DNA of 64,000 nucleotides. Origin: UBA7662 sp036787895. GTDB lineage: Bacteria > Bacteroidota > Bacteroidia > UBA7662. The notes under the pieces are model-generated. The model ran no database searches, was not told where the DNA came from, and saw only the letters and a list, made by a program, of their open reading frames with translations. Position numbers and translations under genes: made by a program. Where the stretch lies: assembly GCA_036787895.1 (NCBI GenBank), contig DAIQOK010000001.1, positions 62,001 through 126,000 of the forward strand. Reading direction: 5' to 3'. Positions 16,826 to 24,378 of this stretch are shown here, one piece after another (within the stretch, counting starts at the first letter, position 1; the number at the start of each line of letters is the position of its first letter).

Positions 16826-17458
16826 TTAATTCATCGATAAATACTCGGCTACACCTTCGTGGGTGTCTTTCAGGCCTTCTTTGCCTGCTTCCCAGTTGGC
16901 AGGGCATACATCGCCTTTTTCTTCGTGGAAAAGTAAAGCATCAACCATGCGCAAGGCTTCATTTACATTGCGTCCTAATGGGAAATTATTTACCAATTGG
17001 TGCTGTACTATGCCGTTTTTGTCGATGAGGAACAAACCACGATAAGCAATCATAGGGCCTGTAGCTACGAGTTCGCCATTTTCGTTGTAATCATAATCAC
17101 CGGCCAATACGCCATAATTGGTGCTGATAGTTTTGGTGGTATCGGCAACGATAGGATAGGTAATACCTTGAATTCCGCCGGCTGATTTACTCATTTGTAA
17201 CCAGCCCCAGTGCGATTCTTCACTGTCGGTTGAAGCAGCAACTACAGCTACACCTCTTTTTTCGAACTCACCCAGTTTCTCCTGGAAGGCGTGCAATTCG
17301 GTTGGGCACACAAAGGTGAAATCTTTTGGATAAAAGAAGAAGATGACATGTTTTTTGCCTAAAAACTGGTCTAACGAAAAGTTTTCAATGATTTCGTCGC
17401 CATTAACCACAGCCGGGGCACTGAAATGAGGGGCTTTCTTACCTACAAGTACTGACAT
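16826..17458 (-). CDS. 2-Cys peroxiredoxin (AhpC/TSA family)
   Basis: The 210-residue protein carries the peroxidatic cysteine C51 in DFTFVCPTE and a resolving cysteine in VCPANW near residue 183, typical of Prx1/AhpC-type enzymes that reduce hydrogen peroxide and organic peroxides in the cytoplasm. The GDYDYNENGELVATG insert is unusual for short AhpC but found in some Bacteroidota homologues. The C-terminus HEGVAEYLSMN extends beyond the resolving Cys. It is a single-gene unit with a promoter box 72 bases upstream and a strong terminator downstream. Confidence 0.95.
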   Translation of the reverse strand: MSVLVGKKAPHFSAPAVVNGDEIIENFSLDQFLGKKHVIFFFYPKDFTFVCPTELHAFQEKLGEFEKRGVAVVAASTDSEESHWGWLQMSKSAGGIQGITYPIVADTTKTISTNYGVLAGDYDYNENGELVATGPMIAYRGLFLIDKNGIVQHQLVNNFPLGRNVNEALRMVDALLFHEEKGDVCPANWEAGKEGLKDTHEGVAEYLSMN

Positions 17459-17530
17459 AATATCTTTTAAATTTTAATAAGTTGATGATTCCATAACCGA
17501 ACAACCATGCTTTGGTTCCGTTCGGCGGTG

Positions 17531-17538
17531 CAAAATTA
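17531..17538 (-). promoter_or_regulatory. Candidate -7 box (TAATTTTG) for the peroxiredoxin gene
   Basis: On the minus strand TAATTTTGCAC matches TAnnTTTG followed by C, 72 bases before the ATG at 17458. A clear -33 TTG is not seen. Confidence 0.4.
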
Positions 17539-17612
17539 CGCTTCTTTCAGGGAAGAAGAAAGTTAGTTGCCAAGTTCCTTAGAATTCTTTCTGGCAACAA
17601 ATACAAAGCAGC

Positions 17613-17642
17613 TTGAAGTTGAAGATTGATTGCCTAACTTTG
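17613..17642 (+). promoter_or_regulatory. Bacteroidota-type promoter of tRNA-Arg
   Basis: TTG (17613-17615), a 19-base spacer and TAACTTTG (17635-17642) match the phylum's -33/-7 consensus in sequence and spacing. The tRNA starts 26 bases after the -7 box. Confidence 0.7.
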
Positions 17643-17667
17643 CCGCCGCTAATAAGCAAATCGATTA

Positions 17668-17740
17668 GATCCCGTAGCTCAATGGATAGAGCAACTGCCT
17701 TCTAAGCAGTAGGTTACTGGTTCGACCCCAGTCGGGATCG
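17668..17740 (+). tRNA. tRNA-Arg (anticodon TCT)
   Basis: The cloverleaf is clear: acceptor GATCCCG pairs with CGGGATC, the anticodon stem ACTGC/GCAGT encloses CTTCTAA with anticodon TCT, and the T-arm contains GGTTCGACCCC. It reads AGA codons. CCA is not encoded. It is first of three tRNA genes in the same direction. Confidence 0.96.
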
Positions 17741-17825
17741 CATATAAAGTCGGCGAGGGTGGATTTTTTCTGTTCAGAAACGACCATTTTTTTCTTGCAA
17801 AGTGGTGCATGGCAAGGGAAAGTTA

Positions 17826-17833
17826 TATATTTG
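17826..17833 (+). promoter_or_regulatory. Candidate -7 box (TATATTTG) for tRNA-Ser
   Basis: TATATTTGCAC matches TAnnTTTG followed by C, 33 bases before tRNA-Ser. The same 11 bases occur at 41967. The -33 element is weak, so this may be an internal promoter of the tRNA cluster. Confidence 0.5.
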
Positions 17834-17866
17834 CACTCCCATCGGAAACGATGGCAGCCGAACAAA

Positions 17867-17956
<90 letters not shown>

Positions 17957-17962
17957 AAAGTT

Positions 17963-18036
17963 CGGGGTGTAGCGTAGCCCGGTATCGCGCCTCGTTTGGG
18001 ACGAGGAGGTCGTAGGTTCGAATCCTGCCACCCCGA
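17963..18036 (+). tRNA. tRNA-Pro (anticodon TGG)
   Basis: Acceptor CGGGGTG pairs with CACCCCG, the anticodon stem CCTCG/CGAGG holds the TGG anticodon, and the T-arm contains AGGTTCGAATCCT. It lies six bases after tRNA-Ser, so the two are surely cotranscribed. CCA is not encoded. It reads CCN proline codons. Confidence 0.96.
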
Positions 18037-18041
18037 CTAAT

Positions 18042-18076
18042 AAGCCTCTCGATTTTCGAGGGGCTTTGTTGTTTTA
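18042..18076 (+). terminator. Rho-independent terminator of the tRNA cluster
   Basis: A stem formed by AGCCTCTCGA and TCGAGGGGCT, with one G-T pair and a TTT-type loop, is followed by TTGTTGTTTT. It begins six bases after tRNA-Pro. From here to 18290 there is no gene; the only notable element is a partial TCGTTGG-type hairpin at 18174-18192. Confidence 0.85.
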
Positions 18077-18173
18077 TAGACTTTTGGTTTGCAATTGTAT
18101 ATCGATTTGTATAGTGCCATTTGTAGGTGTTAACACGGAATATTACCTAGCTTTCCGAATATATTCAAGTCTG

Positions 18174-18192
18174 TTAATACGTTGGTTTGTAA
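18174..18192 (+). repeat. Partial TCGTTGG-type hairpin, copy 3
   Basis: The twelve bases CGTTGGTTTGTA are identical to copy 1 (1932-1943), but the left arm (TTAATA) pairs only at its outer three bases. It may be a degenerate copy or a protein-binding half site. It is 99 bases upstream of the lipoprotein gene. Confidence 0.3.
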
Positions 18193-18290
18193 GGTTTAGC
18201 GCAACTTTTGTCTCAAACGACGCAAAGTGAGCCTAAGCATTAGGAAGCTGCGATTTCAGGCTTTATACTTGAATCATAAACGCCAAAGTC

Positions 18291-18917
18291 ATGAAAAAGA
18301 TCTGGCCTATAGTACTACTCGGAATATTGTTGCTTTGTATTTCGTGCGTCAAAGAAGAGGTTGCCGAAACTGATCTCATTTTTGAAGGAAAGACCTATGT
18401 CATAGGTTCTGGCAAGCCGCCCAAGGGGCAACCGATGAAGATGTTGATTAAAGAGTCCTATATGTATAATGGAGTTAAGCTCTATAAAACGGTAGATTCT
18501 TTTTATACTGATAATAGAGGGTATTTTAGGCATAAATTTCATCCAAACCTTTCAGCAAAATTCTATTTGGTCATGCCTGAGACTAAATGGATGTATGATA
18601 ATCTAGATATTTTTTTTCCTAAAAAACTGGGAATTCATAAACGAGACTTTAGAATCCGAGCTAGTGGGATATTGAGGTTGAGAATTAAAAATGCCAATTA
18701 TAATTGGGGAGATAGCTTGGTTATAACGGATTTAGCAAAAATTATTGGTATTTTCTCCGGCCCCTTTGCTTATGATCACACATATGATTTTCACTTAGAT
18801 TCATTCGAGTCACTTTTATTTGAGTATATACTATTTAGAAATGGAGAAAGGACTAATTGGAATGAGTCTTATATGGTATATGATGATTCTATTCATTACC
18901 ATGAAATAATATATTAA
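18291..18917 (+). CDS. Hypothetical lipoprotein
   Basis: The 208-residue protein has a signal peptide with lipobox LLLCISC (Cys about residue 19), so it should be a lipoprotein. After that are beta-rich stretches such as YKTVDSFYTDNRGYFRHKF, which resemble carboxypeptidase-regulatory or Ig-like repeats of Bacteroidota lipoproteins, but no family is recognised with confidence. The gene is markedly more AT-rich than most neighbours, like the first half of the following gene. It stands between the tRNA cluster and the large T9SS gene and may be part of an acquired block. Function is unknown. Confidence 0.75.
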   Translation: MKKIWPIVLLGILLLCISCVKEEVAETDLIFEGKTYVIGSGKPPKGQPMKMLIKESYMYNGVKLYKTVDSFYTDNRGYFRHKFHPNLSAKFYLVMPETKWMYDNLDIFFPKKLGIHKRDFRIRASGILRLRIKNANYNWGDSLVITDLAKIIGIFSGPFAYDHTYDFHLDSFESLLFEYILFRNGERTNWNESYMVYDDSIHYHEIIY

Positions 18918-18925
18918 CAAAACAG

Positions 18926-18949
18926 CCCCATGGCAGTGGGGCTGCTCAC
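18926..18949 (+). other. Perfect hairpin between lipoprotein and T9SS gene
   Basis: CAGCCCCA and TGGGGCTG form an 8-base GC-rich stem around TGGCAG. It resembles a terminator stem but has no T tract, so it may be a 3' mRNA-stabilising hairpin or weak terminator. An ATG inside it (18932) opens an in-frame extension of the next gene that is probably not used. Confidence 0.5.
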
Positions 18950-18986
18950 AATACAGGATCCATATTTCACCCTAAATCCTTATATT

Positions 18987-21900
18987 ATGTTACACAAATT
19001 TAGCATTTTGTTGCTGACTATCAATATTGCAGTCGCAACTACCATACGGTCTCAAACACTAGAAGATCGAATTAAATTATCTTATTCACCACTGCAGCCA
19101 TACACTCAAACAGGAATTCTGCTAGACCGAAGTCCGTTGAAGTACATAATGGTTGATAGCTTGGCACCTGAATTTTATTATCCCGGTAGTCCAATAGTAG
19201 GCACACAGTTTCGCTTTGAAAGTTTATACAATTTATTCTATCATGCGAGTTTTACTGGTGCACCATTTGTGCGGCACCCGGCTTCTTTACCTTATTTGAT
19301 TGACAGTTTGCGATTAGGTTTTGATGAAAGTTCGATATCCTGGCCACAAATAGATACAATGGCAACTTTTTGCGATGTAGTTATGGGTAGCTTAATGCTG
19401 AAATATCAAAAAATTAAATCCAACGCATTTGATGAGGGTTGGGTGCATTATGATAAGATCTCCGATAGGTTCTATTTGCAACTTGCGCCTTATTCAATTA
19501 CAGATACTTTATGGCTAAGCGGTCAGCCAGGATCAGGTTCATATATTATTCATAATCAAACAATATTCCCTGATTCTACACAAACATTGAGTGAATGGAA
19601 TACTTATGAAGAGCTTTTCGTATTTTCAGCACTAACTACTAATGTCGTTATTGATTCGAATGCGCCTGTTCGTTTTTATTTTCCTTCAATATTAAATTTA
19701 AGTAATTATATAAATTATCAATTAGAAGTTGATTTTGATGATGGAAACAGTTTCGTTCTAATAGATCCGGGCCAACTAAAATTAGTTAATTATTCAAGTA
19801 GTGGGCTTAAGACAATTAGAGCTCGCATTAGAAATTCAAATGGACAGCTTATAGGAGATTTGCCAACACTAGCTCATGTAAGAATCATAAAATCGAGGTA
19901 TTCTCCAGACCTTGTTTTACTTTCGTCAAATTTTATAGAGTGCAATGTTGGTCAAGTTGAAGGTTTTGGAGATGCCAAGCTTAGTTTTAAACTAGCTAGT
20001 TCTTCAAATGGAAAACTGACAAGGCCTTTCATACTTGTAGAGGGTTTTGAGTCTTCTGAATTCTCCAAAACTAATCCAGAAATGGACATTAAAACCGGAA
20101 ATGGTTATGGTGCGATGAACTGGATATCCTTTACTTCTGGTATGGATCCAGAAATATATCCTCAAATGATTCGATTGCCTCAAGTCGTTGATTCATTGTT
20201 GGATATCGGTTACGATGTTGGATTTGTAGATTTTAGGACCAACCGAGCTCAGATTGAAAAAAATTCCAATACATTAATAAACTTGCTGATTGAGGTGCAG
20301 TCCACTCTAAATAAAAATAGCTCAGATTATGGAATTCAATTAATGGGTGCCAGTATGGGAGGATTAATTGCTCGAATGGCAATAGTTAAGATGGAAAAGA
20401 ATAATTGTTGTCATTCAGTCAAAACATATTACTCATTCTCTACTCCACATCAAGGAGCAAACCTACCTATTGCTGCACAACATTTAACGTATGATTTGGG
20501 TAATAAATTCAATTTTCTAAATCTACTTGATCGATCAAAATTGGCTTATTCTCAAGTGTTAAACTCACCTGCTGCAAGGCAATTGCTGAAGATTCATCGA
20601 GAAAATTCAGCAAGAAGTGAACATAATTCATTTTTTCAAACTCTTCAACAACTCGGTTACCCTACACTTACTAAGAATATTGCAATAACTGATGGTAGTC
20701 TAAACGGTTTTTTGCACAGGTTGGATAATTCAAATTTGAGTAGTCCATTATTAACAGAGTTACAAAACATATTTCAGTACAATTTACGAATAAAGTCGCC
20801 CTCTAATGTTCAGACAATATTTGACGCCCCTGTCACTTATTTCACACTTTCAACAGCGGTAGGAAATTCAATTCAACATTCTCCTTTATCAACTAGTAAT
20901 AGTTGGATTTACAAGCATGGACGATCAATTGAAAATAATATGTCAGATTATTTTGATTTATGGAAAGTGCTAATAATTGCAAAATATAATATAAGACAAA
21001 TTAAAATATTACATAATAATGCAATGATCTTTTTTCCGCAATACACTGCACAACTTATAGCTTCAAGAACAATTTTGATTAATCGAGTGACTTACAGTGC
21101 GAATACCGAAATGTTAGATTTGAATCAATCTAACTCGGTTTTAAATCAAAGCTACACTTTCGAATATTTAACCAATCCCTCTGAAGGTTTAGATAACGCT
21201 CCAGGTGACTATGGAAATATCGTAAAGGATATTGTACAGCCATTTAATGAGATTAGTCAAGGATTTGCTTTCAGTAATGTATTTCCAACATCCTCTTTCG
21301 TTTCCACTGTAAGTGCTATTGATGAGCCAATTTCAACAAGAACTGTACTTATCAATCAGAATCAGAATGTAAGTCTTACCAAATTTGATTATGCTTGGGC
21401 TAAACTTGATTTGGGGAAAAACGAATACTACAACAACGTGCACATTACAATCTCTGATGAGTTCATAAAGTGGTTACTAGGGTCATTAAAGAGTTTGAAT
21501 AGCCCTCAGAAAAATATTATAAATGAGCTGGTATTAGAAGATTTTAATATTGGATTCCCTGAGAGTACTGTTCTTCAGGAGGTTGAAAATTATTTTCATC
21601 ACGAATCATTTCCGAGTGTAAAAATTAGAAAATTTTCAACCTTGTATTTCAATAGGATGTTACCCATTGGGTACTCGAACTTTTCAAACATTACACTTCC
21701 AAAAATTAATTCCGCCATACATTGTCAGTCGAGAAATTTAAACTGCACCCCAGTTATCATTCAAAATGAAGGTACTATAGAGCTTGGTGAACCTTCATCA
21801 TCGGCCTATTCCAATACTGCTCATGTTCAGTTCCGATCGGGAAGCGTACTCGAATTGTTCAGCAATTCAACCCTGAATATTCACCAAGGAAGCCGTTTAA

Positions 21901-24005
21901 CCATAGATTCAGGAGCAACACTTATCATACATCCCAATGCCAATGTATTTCTCGAAGGCAACAACTCAGTCCTTGAGATCAAAGGTAAAGTTGTTTTGCT
22001 GCCTACATCCGTTTTTGAATTAACCGGAGCGGGCTATTTACTGGTGAATCAGGATTCAAGTCAAGTTGCCCACATTTTTGACTTGTGGGAAGCACAAGGC
22101 CCAGCTACAATCAAATTTCACGGACTCCAAGCCTCTCAGCGTTTAATGGAACTTGCAAGTATTATCAGATTGAGCCCTCGTATTAAGTTTGATTTTCAGC
22201 AAGGACGAATCGTCATGCACGAAGCAGTAATGCTCGACTTTAATGGAGACCTGGAGCTGAGAAACTTGCATATTCAGGCAGCAACCAATCAACCACATCG
22301 TGGTATTTATCTCCATGGCCAGGCAAATGTATTGCTGACAAACCTAACTATCAATGGCGCTGAAAAAGGGATTACTTCAACTATGATACAATACCGTAAC
22401 CCACTGGTATTGAATCAATGTAATCTAAGTCATAATTACAGCGCGGTGACTACTTATGGGGGGCAGGTTAACTTTCAAGGAACGATTTTTAGTGGAAATA
22501 CAACTGCATGGATGGCTTATGATATGGATGGGAATAGTCAGATTTCTGAATGTCAGTTTACTTCAAATGACGTTGGAATCGACATTATGGGACAGCATGA
22601 TGCTAATTTGAATATCACACAAACTATCATTGAGCAAAATGTCTGGGGGATTAAATCTTTTGGACAGTTGTATTGCAGAATGAACTGCAGTTCGGTTTCT
22701 AACAATACAACCGGAATTTATGCTGGTAATTATCAATGGCTTATAGGGGGGCGTTCCAGAAACAAGTTTCAGAACAACCAATTGGCCATTCGATTGGAAG
22801 AAGTAGATAATTTGTTCCTTTTTGAGGGAGAAAATGATTTCAGTGGTAGTCAAATGTATATTTCTGGCATGTTCTCAGGTATCGCCATGAACTATCTCTC
22901 TTTGAACCCTATCACAAATGCTTATGAACTGAATGTAAAAGACAACAGAATGCCGGTTGTTGCTGGTAACACCCGAGTGCACCTCAGGGACTGGGATTAT
23001 AATCCTGTTTATCTTCAAAATCATGCACCTATGCCTCCGTATATGCAGCTTTGTGAGGCCAGTCAAACTGTGGCATTCGAAGATCATGTTCTTCAAAACT
23101 GGCATAGCAATATCAAGGTAAACGTTGGAGGAAATCAGCTGCCATTGAATGAAGCTGTTGATATGGCAAGAAGCTATATTACAACCAATGAGCTTCAGAA
23201 CACCAAATTGGACCTTGACGCATTAATCTTATTCGATGAAATTCTATCACAAGTTCGAATGTTTGACTTGCAGACAGCGTTAACTTCAAACGACATTGTC
23301 GTTTTAGAAATTGCACTGAATAAAATGATGGAAGCACACAATAATGCCTACCGTTTTGAACTAATTCCACGGGTACGTGCTGTTGATGAATTACCAAAAA
23401 ATAGCTATCTGACAGCGATTCTTAATGAAATTGATCATCGTATTGGTCTTGAGGTGATCAATCCAAGCTCAGAAAGGTCACTTAACAGTTTGGTATTAAC
23501 CAAAGCACAATTATTTAGAACGGCAGAGCATTATGATTATGCCATTGAAACACTTCAAGAGTTGAAGGTAGCTACTGATCCATATTGGAGCGCAACAGGA
23601 GATTATTGGGAATGTATTTGTAATGCTGAGCAACAACTGATTCGAGAAACAATAGAGGCTGAAGTATTTGAGGCTATTCGCTTGGAATGTAGATTATTAG
23701 GGCCACAGGAAAGACGTAAACAGCCTGCATTGGAAGGTGATATGGTTCAGTTAACCAAAAATACTCCGAATTACTTTTTATTCCCCAACCCAACTAACAA
23801 TACATTTTATGTACGATCTGATGTGTTGGTGGGAAGCGCAGCTATTCGAATTGTAGATTTGACTGGAAGAGTGGTTAAAACTGCCATATGGGCAGATAGA
23901 GGTGATCTGCTCGAAATGGATGTTCAATCTCTGAAATCGGGCATTTACGCTATCGTTTTTAGTACGGATAATCAAGCAGAAGTTATTCGTTTTACGAAGT
24001 TCTGA
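18987..24005 (+). CDS. Large T9SS-secreted protein: lipase-like alpha/beta-hydrolase plus beta-helix
   Basis: The 1,672-residue protein starts at MLHKFSILLLTINIAVATT, a signal peptide. The first half contains a hydrolase core: RPFILVEGFES, then QLMGASMGGLIARMA with a nucleophile serine near residue 456 in a GxSxG-type motif (GASMG), then TYYSFSTPHQGAN, as in PGAP1/lipase-like enzymes. From about residue 910 to 1300 a right-handed beta-helix follows (GIYLHGQANVLLTNLTING and similar turns). The last 75 residues are a type A T9SS sorting domain (NYFLFPNPTNNTFYV through IRFTKF). It should be secreted and possibly surface-bound. The upstream half is clearly AT-richer than the downstream half. An earlier ATG in frame lies in the hairpin just upstream and is not favoured. 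Confidence 0.85.
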   Translation: MLHKFSILLLTINIAVATTIRSQTLEDRIKLSYSPLQPYTQTGILLDRSPLKYIMVDSLAPEFYYPGSPIVGTQFRFESLYNLFYHASFTGAPFVRHPASLPYLIDSLRLGFDESSISWPQIDTMATFCDVVMGSLMLKYQKIKSNAFDEGWVHYDKISDRFYLQLAPYSITDTLWLSGQPGSGSYIIHNQTIFPDSTQTLSEWNTYEELFVFSALTTNVVIDSNAPVRFYFPSILNLSNYINYQLEVDFDDGNSFVLIDPGQLKLVNYSSSGLKTIRARIRNSNGQLIGDLPTLAHVRIIKSRYSPDLVLLSSNFIECNVGQVEGFGDAKLSFKLASSSNGKLTRPFILVEGFESSEFSKTNPEMDIKTGNGYGAMNWISFTSGMDPEIYPQMIRLPQVVDSLLDIGYDVGFVDFRTNRAQIEKNSNTLINLLIEVQSTLNKNSSDYGIQLMGASMGGLIARMAIVKMEKNNCCHSVKTYYSFSTPHQGANLPIAAQHLTYDLGNKFNFLNLLDRSKLAYSQVLNSPAARQLLKIHRENSARSEHNSFFQTLQQLGYPTLTKNIAITDGSLNGFLHRLDNSNLSSPLLTELQNIFQYNLRIKSPSNVQTIFDAPVTYFTLSTAVGNSIQHSPLSTSNSWIYKHGRSIENNMSDYFDLWKVLIIAKYNIRQIKILHNNAMIFFPQYTAQLIASRTILINRVTYSANTEMLDLNQSNSVLNQSYTFEYLTNPSEGLDNAPGDYGNIVKDIVQPFNEISQGFAFSNVFPTSSFVSTVSAIDEPISTRTVLINQNQNVSLTKFDYAWAKLDLGKNEYYNNVHITISDEFIKWLLGSLKSLNSPQKNIINELVLEDFNIGFPESTVLQEVENYFHHESFPSVKIRKFSTLYFNRMLPIGYSNFSNITLPKINSAIHCQSRNLNCTPVIIQNEGTIELGEPSSSAYSNTAHVQFRSGSVLELFSNSTLNIHQGSRLTIDSGATLIIHPNANVFLEGNNSVLEIKGKVVLLPTSVFELTGAGYLLVNQDSSQVAHIFDLWEAQGPATIKFHGLQASQRLMELASIIRLSPRIKFDFQQGRIVMHEAVMLDFNGDLELRNLHIQAATNQPHRGIYLHGQANVLLTNLTINGAEKGITSTMIQYRNPLVLNQCNLSHNYSAVTTYGGQVNFQGTIFSGNTTAWMAYDMDGNSQISECQFTSNDVGIDIMGQHDANLNITQTIIEQNVWGIKSFGQLYCRMNCSSVSNNTTGIYAGNYQWLIGGRSRNKFQNNQLAIRLEEVDNLFLFEGENDFSGSQMYISGMFSGIAMNYLSLNPITNAYELNVKDNRMPVVAGNTRVHLRDWDYNPVYLQNHAPMPPYMQLCEASQTVAFEDHVLQNWHSNIKVNVGGNQLPLNEAVDMARSYITTNELQNTKLDLDALILFDEILSQVRMFDLQTALTSNDIVVLEIALNKMMEAHNNAYRFELIPRVRAVDELPKNSYLTAILNEIDHRIGLEVINPSSERSLNSLVLTKAQLFRTAEHYDYAIETLQELKVATDPYWSATGDYWECICNAEQQLIRETIEAEVFEAIRLECRLLGPQERRKQPALEGDMVQLTKNTPNYFLFPNPTNNTFYVRSDVLVGSAAIRIVDLTGRVVKTAIWADRGDLLEMDVQSLKSGIYAIVFSTDNQAEVIRFTKF

Positions 24006-24013
24006 TAACGCGA

Positions 24014-24205
24014 TTATAATCTGAAAACCTCCTTGATCACATCCTGGTGTGTCTGCCCGAAATGGGTAAGGCACCAGGCGAGGAGTATCGTTCGTTCGCC
24101 CGGGCTAACCCATTTTAAACCTTTGCTCAGTTCCTTGCGGAACAACTCTTTATCAAAACTAACTTTAGTAAGTACGGTTTTTACGAATTCGAGCATCTGT
24201 TTCAT
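24014..24205 (-). CDS. Small conserved hypothetical protein
   Basis: The 63-residue protein is hydrophilic, mostly helical and without signal peptide (MKQMLEFVKTVLTKVSFDKE at the start, KWVSPGERTILLAWCLTHF in the middle). It resembles small Bacteroidota proteins of unknown function. It converges on the large T9SS gene with an 8-base gap. Composition and a plausible codon pattern suggest a real gene rather than a shadow. No function can be assigned. Confidence 0.65.
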   Translation of the reverse strand: MKQMLEFVKTVLTKVSFDKELFRKELSKGLKWVSPGERTILLAWCLTHFGQTHQDVIKEVFRL

Positions 24206-24350
24206 ATGGCAACCTATTAAAACTTGATTAAAGCTAACGAAAGATTGGTCGCCTTATTTTTCATTCGTCGAAATCTAAACGTTAACAAAGCTGAAGTAGC
24301 AGTTAACGGATAGTTAATTCACTTCATTAGGCAGATTGCCCTTTCCTATG

Positions 24351-24358
24351 TACTTTTG
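24351..24358 (+). promoter_or_regulatory. Candidate -7 box (TACTTTTG) for the OB-fold T9SS protein
   Basis: TACTTTTGCC matches TAnnTTTG followed by C, 20 bases before the ATG at 24379. No TTG is found at the usual -33 spacing. Confidence 0.45.
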
Positions 24359-24378
24359 CCACGCAAAAAAATGTTTTC

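Noticed and set aside
18926..18949. Hairpin as a rho-independent terminator
   Set aside because: The stem is strong but no T-run follows on the plus strand, so it is listed as a hairpin only.
17963..24005. Integration of a mobile island at the tRNA-Pro 3' end
   Set aside because: No integrase gene and no repeat of the tRNA 3' end was found to the right of the block.
24206..24378. A possible small RNA or gene in the gap before the OB-fold T9SS gene
   Set aside because: Apart from the -7 box no hairpin with T-run or open frame is seen.
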